Shown piece by piece: positions 22,401 to 32,750 of a DNA stretch of 64,000 nt. This DNA is from Vitis vinifera (lineage: Eukaryota > Streptophyta > Magnoliopsida > Vitales > Vitaceae). Below the pieces are notes generated by a model. That model did not search any database. It was not told where the DNA came from and was given only the letters and a program-made list of their open reading frames with translations. The translations under genes were made by a program, and so were the position numbers. The DNA lies in the NCBI RefSeq assembly GCF_030704535.1, contig NC_081811.1:3612501-3676500 (forward strand), in the 5' to 3' direction. Numbering within the stretch: position 1 is the first letter of the stretch; the number at the start of each line of letters is the position of its first letter.

Positions 22401-25400
22401 AAGCATCTTTTTACATATAAGATTAACGGAGATATTCAGGTTGCACTATCTACCATTTCATCAAACTTGAGTCATACCATGAACTGCAGTTGCAAGTAAT
22501 TAAGCAAAGATGAACAACTGAAACTAGAATACCGGAAAATTAGTTTGACTTCAAGATTGAGACCAATTATTAGAGCTATTTACTTTTGGATTTATGGAAA
22601 GATTTGGAGAGGACCCAGGCAAATGAGGTGGTGCTGATATGTTCCTAGTTTTCTAGCAAAAGTAAAGACGTCACACATTGATGCATCAATTATGCATTGC
22701 ATATCATATCATGGGGTTGAAGAGCGTTTTCGTAGAAGGCTTGCTATGTGGAAGAGGCAGTACATATCTAAAGGGGGAAGACTCACCCTAATTGGAAGCA
22801 CTATGTCCAGTATGCCTATTTATTTGATGTCTCTCTTTCATTTGCCTAGAAAAGTGAGGTTGAGATTGGAGAAAATTCAGAGGGATTTTCTGTGGGGTGG
22901 GGGAACTCTAGCCCATAAACCTCACCTTGTAAGATGGAACTTGGTATGCTTGGAGAAAAGAAAAGGTGGACTAGGGGTGAGAAATTTATCTTTGATGAAT
23001 AACGCCCTTTTGTGTAAATGGAATTGGAGGTTTGCTAATGAGAGAGAGGCGTTGTGGAGGAGTGTAATTAGCCTCAAGTATGGCATAGAGGAGGGGGGCT
23101 GGTGTACTCGGGATGTGATGGGAAGAAACAGAGTTGGGCTTTGGAAAGCAATTAGGAAGAAGTGGGGGCTGTTAGATGGCAGGGTAGCTTTCCATTTGGG
23201 TAATGGGCAAAGAGTGAAATTTTGGAAAGACAAGTGGTGTGGTGAGGGGCCTCTTTGTGAGTCCTTCCCATCTCTTTTTTCCATGTCCATGTCGAAGAAT
23301 GCTTGGGTTTCGGAGGTGTGGAATCCTGTTGGTGATGGGGTTGGTTGGATTCCTCTCTTTGCAAGGGCGTTTAACGATTGGGAGATTGATTTGGTGGAGC
23401 GGTTGTTGCAGAAGATCCAAGCTTTCAGGGTTCAAAGGGAGGAGGAAGATAGAGTGATATGGACATCTTCAAATGATGGGGCTTTCTCAGTTAGGTCCCT
23501 TTATTCTATGATGGAGCCGGGGGGCCTTTCTATGTTCCCTAGCGAAAGAATTTGGAGGGCAAGAGTGCCTCCCAAGGTAGCTTTCTTTGCTTAGGAGGCT
23601 TCTTGGGGTAAAGTTTTAACACAGGAGCAACTTCAAAGGAGGGGGTTCTCTTTGGCAAACAGGTGCTTTCTCTATCTATCTGAAGAAGAAACAGTGGATC
23701 ATCTCCTACTGCATTGTGTCAAGACGCGAGTCCTATGGAACCTCCTTTTCTCTCTTTTTGGTATATCTTGGACTCTCTCGTGTACAGTGAAGACAACCCT
23801 TCTTGGGTGGAATGGAGGGTTTGTGGGAAAAAGACGTAAGAAGGCTTGGCAAATGGCGCCTTTATGTATTTTTTGTTCAGTTTGGAAGGAGAGAAATAGG
23901 TTAGCGTTTGGGGATGAGGATCTTTCGCTTCAAAGGTTGAAATATTCTTTTGTATGTAATCTTTGGTCTTGGGTCAGGGGTTCCCTAGCAGAGAGTCATT
24001 CTTCTCTTGTAAGTTTTGTAGACTAGATAGGCTCCTAGTTAGGGAAGGTGGTGTGTATACTCCTTGTATACTTAGAGGGCACCGGTTTTTGGTGTTTCCT
24101 CTTCTCGTTTAATATACTTCTTTTACTTATCAAAAAAAAAAAAAAAAAAAAATCACGTTATGCTTTATAGCATAATGAAACTTTCTGCATTACTTGGATC
24201 TTCACATTAATTCTGATCATCTCTCTCATGATATAACTTTGCGGGTCCAGTGTATCACAGGATCTCTGGCAGTGAAGTTGCTGAACCCTCCAATGAACAT
24301 TTTCAGAAAAACATTATTTTAGAAGATTCTCATTTGCTATCACTCTGGAAGCAGCAATTTGTGGATGCTTTTACGGTACTATATTTCTTGATGCCATCCT
24401 CTATATGAATTCATTTGAACTTTTCTTTTGGAATGAATCATAGATTACCTTATGCTTATGAGATGAATTATAGTAGGCACTTTTGGAATGAATCATAGAT
24501 TACTTTATGCTTATGAGATGAATTATAGTAGGCACATACTCTCTCTGTCACGCGTACTTGCACATACACACATAGATCCACTCTATAGGTGATGATTTAA
24601 GTTTAAGAATGGCTTGGGAAAATATACTTTCGTGTTTACATCATTTATGTAACGACTCACTTCCTTCCATGTAGATATTGTCTAGTTTGAGCTCAAGGCT
24701 TGTATCGCTTTAAAACTCATCTACACATTCATGCAGATATTGTCCAGTTTGGATAGAAAGTCTGCATTGCTCTAAAATGCTCATACACTGTTAAAAGGAG
24801 CATACTACATAGAAAGTGCCAAAAACTTCTCTTCATATCCAGTGTGGAATCTGAAAATCATCCCTCCATATAGGTACAACATCCTCGTTGTGTCTCATGG
24901 GATTGTCGGCTAGATAGACATTTGGCCAAAAGTCAACTTTGATACAATTTATAATGACTCACTCTCTTGCATGGAGATATTGTCCACCTTCAACCTAGAG
25001 CCAATGATCTGCATTTTCCCATGTAGATATGTCTAATTTGGGTCAACGTCCACATGACTTTTCATGCATTTATCACAATTACCTCTATGCAAGCATGACC
25101 TGCTCCCTCTTATATAAATGTTGTCTCTTTTGGGCCTAAGATCGCATAGCTTTAAGACGCATCTACATAGTTAATAGGATCCCACTACATATAAAGTGTC
25201 AAGGACTTTTCTCTCTAGCCAATGTGGGATCTTTCAATCACCTTTTTATAGAAGCATCGTTCTCGTTATTTCATATGGGATTGCAATCCAAATAGAGTCA
25301 CACACCCGATGGATTATTATTAATGGCATCAGAATTGATCCTTGGCTATGTGTGTGTCTATCTAGCCCACAATCCCAAGAGACACGATGAGGACACCATG

Positions 25401-26909
25401 CCTGCATGAAAAGAGGAGGCTTGATAGTAGGATCTCACATGGACAAGAGAGAAAAGTTCTTGACACTTTATATGCAGCGAGCTCCTCCTCTTAACTATGA
25501 AGACACATTTTAATACCATGTTGGACTTATGTCCAAAGCATACAATATCTAAATGAAAGGGAGAGAATTGTTACAAATTATTTGTCTTTTCCTTGTAGTA
25601 TGTCCTTCTTTTGGCATGCATAGCATCTCCTTGTTTCCCCTTAAATTATGTTTTTCAATTACATGACAAAAATTAAATATTTCTGCACTATTCTAATTTT
25701 CAGTGTTATTAAATAAAAATAAGAATTTTGAGTTGTATGCCCCTGCATTAAGAGGTTTAACTCCCTTCTTCATGCTTTTGCCCTTTAATTTAAATCTTGT
25801 ACAGCTTGTGCAAACTACATCAGAATATTATTACCCTGGAATCCTAGTTAATTCTTCTTCTTTTTGCCTCTATACAGTTGAATTCAAGTGTATCTGACTT
25901 GTGGAACTTCACTGCAGTATTTCAGTTTTTATTTTTTATTTCTGGATTGGCCACATTGTGTTGGGAATAATTTCTAGTCTTTTTAACAGTTGGAAAGCTC
26001 AGAATCAAGAAAATTGGACAACATCTATCTATGGGTAGCTAGAATTTTCTGGCAGTTGCTGCTTTTGCCTTGGAGATTTCTGTTCGCTTTTGTGCCTCCT
26101 CCTCATATTGCTCATGGATGGTTTGCCTTCATTTGCTCTCTAATTTTCATCAGTGGGATAGCCTACATTGTAACCAAGCTTACAGATCTAATAAGCTGTA
26201 CCTCAGGTTCACCTTGTCTCTTGAAATAAAAACCAGCTGTCTCTCCAGTTAACCATGATATCATTCTGCCAGAATCTTGTTAGTAATCCGATGTATGCTT
26301 TTTGTTCATACACTTATTTTGTTGCAGGAATAAATTCTTATGTCATAGCATTCACAGCATTAGCAGCTGGAACTTCATGGCCAGATCTAGTGGCTAGCAA
26401 GATTGCTGCTGAACGCCAAACAACAGCAGATTCTGCCATTGCAAACATCATTTGCAGGTTCTATTCGTCAACTTCTGTTTCACTTAACAGCCTTGTTCCC
26501 CTCTTACAGTCGGTGTTATTATAGTATAGAGTACCTGCATCTTTTAGTTGTGGACTAAGTGAAAAACCTTGATATGAATTTTCTTTTCTTGTTCCTTTTT
26601 TTTTTTTGTAGCAATTCTGTGAATATATATATGGGCATTGGCATTCCATGGCTGATTAACACAACATACAATTTCATTGCCTACCGGGAGCCATTAGGGG
26701 TTCAAAATGCAGAAGGGCTTAGCTTCTCTCTGCTTGTTTTCTTCTGTACTTCTATATGCTGTATTGGCGTTTTGGTACTCAGGCGTCTGACATTGGGTGC
26801 CGAGTTGGGAGGGCCGAAGATTTGGGCCCGTCTCACATGTGTGTACTTCATGTCACTTTGGATTATTTTTGTTGTGCTCTCCTCCCTCAAAATTTATGGC
26901 ATCATATGA
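16425..26909 (+). CDS. MHX: MHX: vacuolar Mg2+/Zn2+-proton exchanger
   Basis: Eight coding exons join in frame: 16425-16815, 19223-19398, 20976-21094, 21205-21353, 24251-24375, 25990-26206, 26328-26457 and 26612-26909, giving 534 residues (Arabidopsis MHX 539). The protein has the two alpha-repeats of the cation/Ca exchanger superfamily: [10 protein letters not shown] (103-112) and [20 protein letters not shown] (403-422). Several hydrophobic spans flank a central hydrophilic loop (exons 4-5). It ends [13 protein letters not shown] is an established tonoplast antiporter exchanging protons for Mg2+ and Zn2+. The start at 16425 is the first ATG in frame downstream of the leader acceptor that matches family length. 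Introns are large and carry a SINE, a LINE, a MITE and a compound repeat. Confidence 0.94.
19866..20255. mobile_element. MITE-like element in MHX intron, with internal 87-bp tandem repeat
   Basis: Ends CTATGTTTAGTTTTGGAAAA (left) and, inverted, CTATGATTGGTTTCCAGAAA (right) form imperfect terminal inverted repeats around about 390 bp of AT-rich DNA. Inside, two 87-bp units start at 19958 and 20045, both with GATAAATTATTTGTATAT and CATTTAACTTATTTTAACT. No target duplication was found. Superfamily not assigned. Confidence 0.55.
21695..21824 (+). mobile_element. tRNA-derived SINE in MHX intron
   Basis: A 130-bp insertion bounded by a perfect 13-bp target duplication TAAGAAACAAATT (21682-21694 and 21825-21837). 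It has an RNA polymerase III A-box-like stretch (TTAAGTGGTAAAGAGTTGG, from about 21709), a B box GGTTCAAGTCC (21750-21760), an A-rich body, and a 3' tail TTACTTATC followed by A residues. The tail equals that of the LINE in the same intron, which suggests mobilisation by that LINE family. Confidence 0.88.
22709..24152 (+). mobile_element. 5'-truncated LINE (non-LTR retrotransposon) in MHX intron
   Basis: One plus-strand frame encodes the C-terminal part of a plant LINE ORF2, after the main reverse-transcriptase motifs. It starts [15 protein letters not shown], continues [20 protein letters not shown] and QRDFLWGGG, and includes the zf-RVT region ([15 protein letters not shown], later [20 protein letters not shown]). 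A TAG at 23592-23594 replaces the Trp normally following FFA, so it is dead. The 3' UTR ends TTTTACTTATC and a 21-nt poly(A) at 24132-24152. Endonuclease and most reverse transcriptase are missing. A weak, diverged target duplication may exist (TCAATTATGCATT-like before, TCACGTTATGCTTT-like after). Confidence 0.9.
24426..24535. repeat. 55-bp tandem duplication
   Basis: Two head-to-tail copies, 24426-24480 and 24481-24535, each starting TTTTGGAATGAATCATAGAT and ending TATAGTAGGCAC. They differ at a single base (ACCT versus ACTT), so the duplication is recent. It lies in an MHX intron just after the exon ending at 24375. Confidence 0.9.
24647..25560. repeat. Compound dispersed repeat with inverted copy
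   Basis: Several imperfect copies of a known plant dispersed-repeat style occur here: TGTAACGACTCAC or ATAATGACTCAC starts, a GATATTGTC core, a CTTTAAAAC block, and a CCAATGTGGGATC end. The segment at about 25150-25235 reappears inverted at about 25431-25513; for example GTGTCAAGGACTTTTCTCTC faces GAGAGAAAAGTTCTTGACAC. It fills most of an MHX intron and encodes nothing recognised. Confidence 0.7.
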
Positions 26910-28502
26910 TTGATTATGCTTTTTCACTTCCCCTTGGTCATTTGTTTCCATGTTGCCCTTTTCTTATTGGCATACAACCAATTGTATTTCCCTTCCAAGT
27001 AGCGTATGGTGGTAGGAGCTTCATTGTAAATTGAACTCTACATATTGGGCCCATAATTGTTAGCATACCGAGCTTAACAGACGGTAGATCGACCCATAAA
27101 ATGAGGTTTGGGAGTTTGAAGCTGGAATGGCAAGAGGTATAAAATGGTTTGGGGCTTTGTCTGAAAGAGTCAAGTACACTATGGATGTAAGATGGATGAA
27201 GATCTGAACCCTTTGGTGATTTATGATTTCCAGTGAAACTGAAAAAAGAGATGAATTTGTGCTTGTTCCTGGAATGGGCCGGGCCAGGTGGAGTTGGAAG
27301 TCTTTATTGTTGCTTTCTTCATCAACTTTGGCGAGTCTGCTATTATTCATATGGCCCATGTACTTTGGGCCTGGTTTCAAATAAATTATTAGAAATTTTG
27401 TATTGAAAACATTAAGCCCTCTTTTGCCTCTTAACACTGCTTCTGTAAATTGATGATGTACGTACACCTCAATTCCCATTTCTTAGGAGAGATGAATGGC
27501 TTTTACTACTGACGTATTGTTGGGTTGGGGTTTCCATGGGCATCCCTCTTAATCATAATTGCAGGATATTCAAAAATTTGTTGTAAAGATAATTAAAAAT
27601 AATAATAGGAATAATTTAGAAGTGTTTTAGAAATCAAAAATTTTATTAAAAAAAATGGAGAAATTAAAAAAAAAAATGTATATTTCCTGATGTCAAAAAA
27701 TTGGGTATGGAAAGTATGTTTGGAAGAATAGTTGTAAACACATTTAAGGATATCCAATAAGGTTTAACATTGAAAATATGTCTGAAAGTATAGCTTTAAA
27801 CAGCCTTAAGGTTATCTAGAAGTATATTTTTAGATATTCTTAAGTATAATCAAAAGTATAATTTCGAACGATGCTAACAATGCTACTACAGATCACTGAT
27901 CCTTGCAAGTCTTTCCACAAGACTTCAAGTTTGGCATTTGTTGCCTCTTTCCAACACAGTCAGTCCATCCCCCAACCACCACAAAAAGAAAACACGCAGG
28001 GAGATTCCAACTTTAGGTGCTCCCATCTATTTTGCTTGCTACTGTCTCAAACAGATGAATGACCTTAGATTTTGACCCATCATCCTTCTTCCATTTTTGG
28101 GACTTGGCAGAAGTAAACATCAAATAGATGTTGAAAGCTGCAGTTCATCTTAGTAAAGTTTAAATGGCAAGCTGATATGCTTGATTCCAGGGAACAGTAG
28201 TAATAGTAATTCCTTTAGAACCATTAATCCTAACAACATAAGAGTATAAACCAGGGGTGGAGAAACATAAAGGGTCTGTTATTCTCACAGGAGGGGTGAT
28301 GACAATGCACAATGATTGAGCCAGAAACTGGCCATTTCATGTAAAGGGACAACGCTTTATATTTATTTAATAGTGAGAACAAAGTCCAACAAGGAACAAC
28401 CCTACTTCAACATGTAACTGCTACAGCTTGGAAAACCAAAAAGAAAGAAAGCAGCTTGCCTCCTGAAACAATTTCCCGTCTCACCTTCAATTAAGTTCTT
28501 GC
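26910..28502. other. Convergent intergenic region, MHX to PHR2
   Basis: It holds the 3' ends of MHX (plus) and PHR2 (minus). No other gene is supported. The stretch 27690-27860 contains loosely repeated phrases (GTATGTTTGGAAGAATAG, ATATGTCTGAAAGTATAG). Confidence 0.5.
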
Positions 28503-31063
28503 CTAAGCAAGGGCACCCGTACAAGCTGTAGCTGGAGCAGCGTCAACCTGCTTCGTGGCAGAACTATACTTCTTGGTGATGAATCTGAAATGGACAGTGG
28601 CACAAGACATTAGTGAAACAGTACCAATTGAAAGTCAAATTATGTAGTATGTGTATCAAGAAAGCAGGGGAAAGAAAGATAAATAAACCTTTAATACAGG
28701 AACTACTAGTTCTAGTGTGACACAAGCTCTATGATTTTTCAAGTTACCTGAAGAAATCCCTCCACATCAATTCAAACATCAACCAGTTCATTCCGGTGTC
28801 AGATTGGCCACTGCCACCATCTTTGGATGTTGAGGCAGAAATAGTCCTACAAATCATATAATTTCACTCTGAAGTGAGAGGGCAATCTTATAAACAAGAA
28901 CACTGCTTAAAAAAAGGATAAGGAAAACAAACTGATGCGTAAACTTAAGCATACTACCTGCTGGCAGATTTCTTTATCTCATCAAACATCGAGCGTGGAG
29001 AGAGACATCCCATAGCTAGCCATGGAGAGATTTTGCAAGAAAAGTTTGCACCATATATGCTATCATTTGCAGCTCCCTTAGGTGGTTGTGCTTGGCATTC
29101 AGCTGCAAATTTCTTCAGCCTCTGTAGCGCTTCGGTCTCCCCTCCCACAAGAGAACCATTAGCAGTTGACATCCCATTCTACATGACAAGAGATGAACAT
29201 ATTGTCAATCAAAGCATAAACAAGCAATGCTCCAGAGGGCTCACTTTCCAAATAAAAAAGCAAAGGAATATTGATGAAACTAGATGCTCTTTTGATACAA
29301 AAAGGTGCACTACCATCTACAGGCAAATGAGAATGGCTGGAAAAACAGGCCAGTTGGAGATGAGAAATAAAGGTGACACAAAGCTCAAGTGTGCATATCT
29401 ACAAATAGTTTTACCAATATTCATAGGTACATATGCTTAATGGCAAATGAGTGAGTACATGGAGGCTTCATGTATGAATATAGATTTCCATTAAAATGTT
29501 AAACATTGCTGCATATCTTCAAGAATTAAACAAATATAAATTTCCATTCCAATTCTAATTTAGCAGCCCAAAATCTATTCCTAGGCCTTATATTCTCAAA
29601 AGGTTAAAAGGCACAAGAACTATTGAATTAAAACCTAATAAAATGAATAAATGGTTAGAGTAAAAATGAAGGCAGGGCCATAAAACATCAAGAGTCCAAT
29701 GGAAAGCCACACCCCTGCATGATTAAGGGTTTTCAGACTATTAACAAATTTATTCATTTATAGGATAATTTAAGTTGTTTTCCACTAATTGGAAACCAAA
29801 ACAAGAAGCTAAATGGCCTACTGCATTCCTAATCTACTTAGAATTCGAAATTGATAAAATATGTTAAAAGGATCTCCATGTCTCTGTTCTTTAAAGTATT
29901 CTTGTACAGCCCTCAAAAATAAATCCAACTCAAACTTTACATCTCCCAATATAGAATATCCATCCTAAAACTGTTTTCCCTAAATTTTTTATCCAATTCA
30001 ATTTAGCAAACCAACATGGACTCAAAATTTTCGACAATGTCCAAAACACAAACAGACAAATGCAATAATCAAAATATAAAATAGCCAAACGAAACCAAAC
30101 CTGAGGTAATGTTGCAGATGGGCTAAGACCCAGATCCAACAGAGATGGAATCTCCCCGGCCTCAACATCCCCTCTCGCCGGAAGCCCCCTCAACTGGTCC
30201 AATGTGGCGATAGTCTTCCTGATTTCCAAACCCTTCACTTTCTCCTTGAACCCGCCGTAATTCGTGGGCATTTGCTCCATTTTGAATGGCAAATCATCAA
30301 CATGGTACAATGTACTTCCCCAGAAGTACTTCAACTCCACGCCCTCCTCCTTCATGGCCGCCTCAATCTTCTCCTCTCCCTTAACCTCATCGTGAGAAAC
30401 CTCTCTGTGAGCATAAATGGCATCGGCACCGACTGCCTTCGCCAGCTCCACTAGCACCGTCTCAGGCTTCCCAATTCTGACCACCAAATCAGACCCTCGT
30501 TTCTGGAGGTTCTGGCGGAGGTCGGAAACCGACTCAATCAAGAACGAGGCACGGTACGGCCCGGTCTTATCGAACCCAGACGACGATTTCCCGTAATCCC
30601 TCGGATCGAAACAGTAAACGGGCAACATCGACATGGACTCATTGCTGGCAGAGTTGAGGCACTCGTTGTCGTGAACACGAAGGTCATTTCGGAACCAAAC
30701 AATGCAAGATCGACGGATTCCAGCAGCGTTGGAGGGATCTGAGGAGCGGCGAGGCCCCAGAAACAGAGGACTCTGGAGAGGGGAAGAAGAGATGGGGGTA
30801 GACTTGAAAAACGACTTGGGCTGGTTTAGAGACGAAGAAAGAGAGAGGTGAGCAAGAGAAGCCGCCTGGGATGGAATTCTGACCTTGCTTGGATGGTGGG
30901 CAAGTAGGGAAGAAATCTTGGGCGGGAGGAGAAAGTGGGTAGGTAGAACCGCAGACAGAGAAAGAGAAATAGAAGCAGTGGGAGGAGCGATAATGGCGAG
31001 TTGGGTTTGCTCATCTGACGATTGGGTTTCTGGGTTTTCAAGGGTTTGAAGATTAGGATCCAT
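28503..31063 (-). CDS. PHR2: PHR2: photolyase/blue-light receptor family protein
   Basis: Four minus-strand exons join in frame: 30101-31063, 28958-29178, 28748-28846 and 28503-28584, giving 454 residues (Arabidopsis PHR2 447). A Ser/Pro-rich N-terminus of about 115 residues precedes the photolyase N-terminal alpha/beta domain, which starts CIVWFRNDLRVHDNECL near residue 120 and includes YCFDPRDYG and GADAIYAHREVSHDEVKGEE. The C-terminal part, from PWLAMGCLSPRSMFDEIKKS to MWRDFFRFITKKYSSATKQV, is a shortened flavin-domain segment and ends ATACTGALA. The family uses FAD for light-driven DNA repair or signalling; PHR2's exact role is unsettled. The Ser-rich start resembles a plastid transit peptide, which is inference. 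Confidence 0.93.
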
Positions 31064-32750
31064 TTTTTTGTGGGTTGAAGAAGATAAGCTCTGCTTGAAG
31101 CTCCTCCTTTCTCTTTCTCTCTATTTCTCTCTGTGCCGTTTGGGTGAGAGAGAGTGCGTGGGGGGGTTTTAAAGCCGTTGTGAGTATTGTCTAGCGCATT
31201 GCCCCAACGGCTGCACCTAACATCTTCTTCCACTAACTTTCAAGTTTTCAACCCTTCTCCTTAGCCTTCAGTCCAATTTTGTAGGTTCTTTTGGTATTTT
31301 CCCCTTCAGGGTTGGTGGATTCCTTTGTTTATTTGTTTCGTTTTTTCCTTTCTTTTTTCTTTTCTTCCGAGGTATTTGGTAATTTCCAAAATGCCATTAC
31401 CCAAAAATAAAAAAGCCCTAATTTAAAGGATGGATTTTTATGCTTCTTACCAAAAATGACAAATTTCCCTTTACCCTTATTACATATCAAGTTTGATACC
31501 CTTGGAAGTAATTGAGATTATGGTGATTAGAGCACTATCAAGCTTTAAAGAGCAAAAGTTTAATCATTTTTATTTGTTGCCTGAAATTTCTTCTTCCTTT
31601 TCTAGCATAAATGGGTTTTCTCATTTTTAAAACTTAGGGTTTTTAAGCAATATTGTAAGAACGTTAATTTTTATTAGAATTCCGAATCCTAATTCTATTA
31701 CAATTTAATTTTTATTATAATCAGGTTTTTATAATTATTCTTATATATATATATATTCCTTAGGAATTTAGTTTTTATTAAGATTTAAATAAATTTTTCA
31801 ATAATAACCAAAAATAAAAAAATTCATAAAAAAACTACACATCGTATAACAGTACAAACTTACGAAACTCCATTAAAAGATATGTCTTTTATATGTATCT
31901 CTATAAGAGTTAAAGTAATTTTAAAAAGTGTTTTTAATTTAAAAATATTTTTATGAATTTTAAAAAATCGTAAAACACTATCAAATGCACTTTTAAACCC
32001 GTTTTCTACTTTCCCCGATATTTTATTTATAATTCTTTTAATTGATTATACATTTACTTATATTTGGGTTTACATAAACCACATGACATTACATTACCTA
32101 AATAATTTGGACGTGTGTCACGTCACGTTCCCTATTTTTGGGCAACGAAACACACAAACTCTATTTTCCTAAATCAATCTTAGTATCCAACTAACCATGT
32201 CGAATAACAATTCATCTTTCTTACAAAAGCGTCCTTTTTTCCTAGGAGGCTAGTTCAACGAGGGCCTTTGAAACTTGGCTGCACCCCCAAATTTTTTTAT
32301 CCACCGGAAAGCACGTGACGACGTGACGCTGGAGACCCTTGGGATATTGTCTGGTCCATGGTGTCAACATTTTGTTGTGACTTGTGAAAAGGTTATCAAC
32401 ACACAACAGCCGTGGCACTTTTTCTTCCTCACAAATGTTGTAATCAAGTACAGACGTTAGGGAGCTTTCTAGTGTTCGTCCATTAATTTCTTGCATGACT
32501 AGAGAATGAGATTCCTTGGTTATTTGTATCCTAATATGGGATATTTATTCATATTTATTTACCATATATTTTTCAAGATGAAGATTTAGAAGATGAATAG
32601 GGACCTTTTTCCGTTGGATGTAGGAAACAAAGTTGACGAGGTCGTAAGAGGAAGGCCTTAGATTATCATATGACGTGACGTGTGATACAGTTTATCCATT
32701 TCTTTCAGCAAAATACAAGGGACAGGGCTTCTTCCGTGTTGGAGCAAATT
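31064..32750. other. Divergent promoter region between PHR2 and methyltransferase
   Basis: CT-rich leader sequence of PHR2 lies just above 31063 (read on minus). The middle (about 31600-32060) is AT-rich, with an AT microsatellite near 31744. No gene was recognised. Confidence 0.5.
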
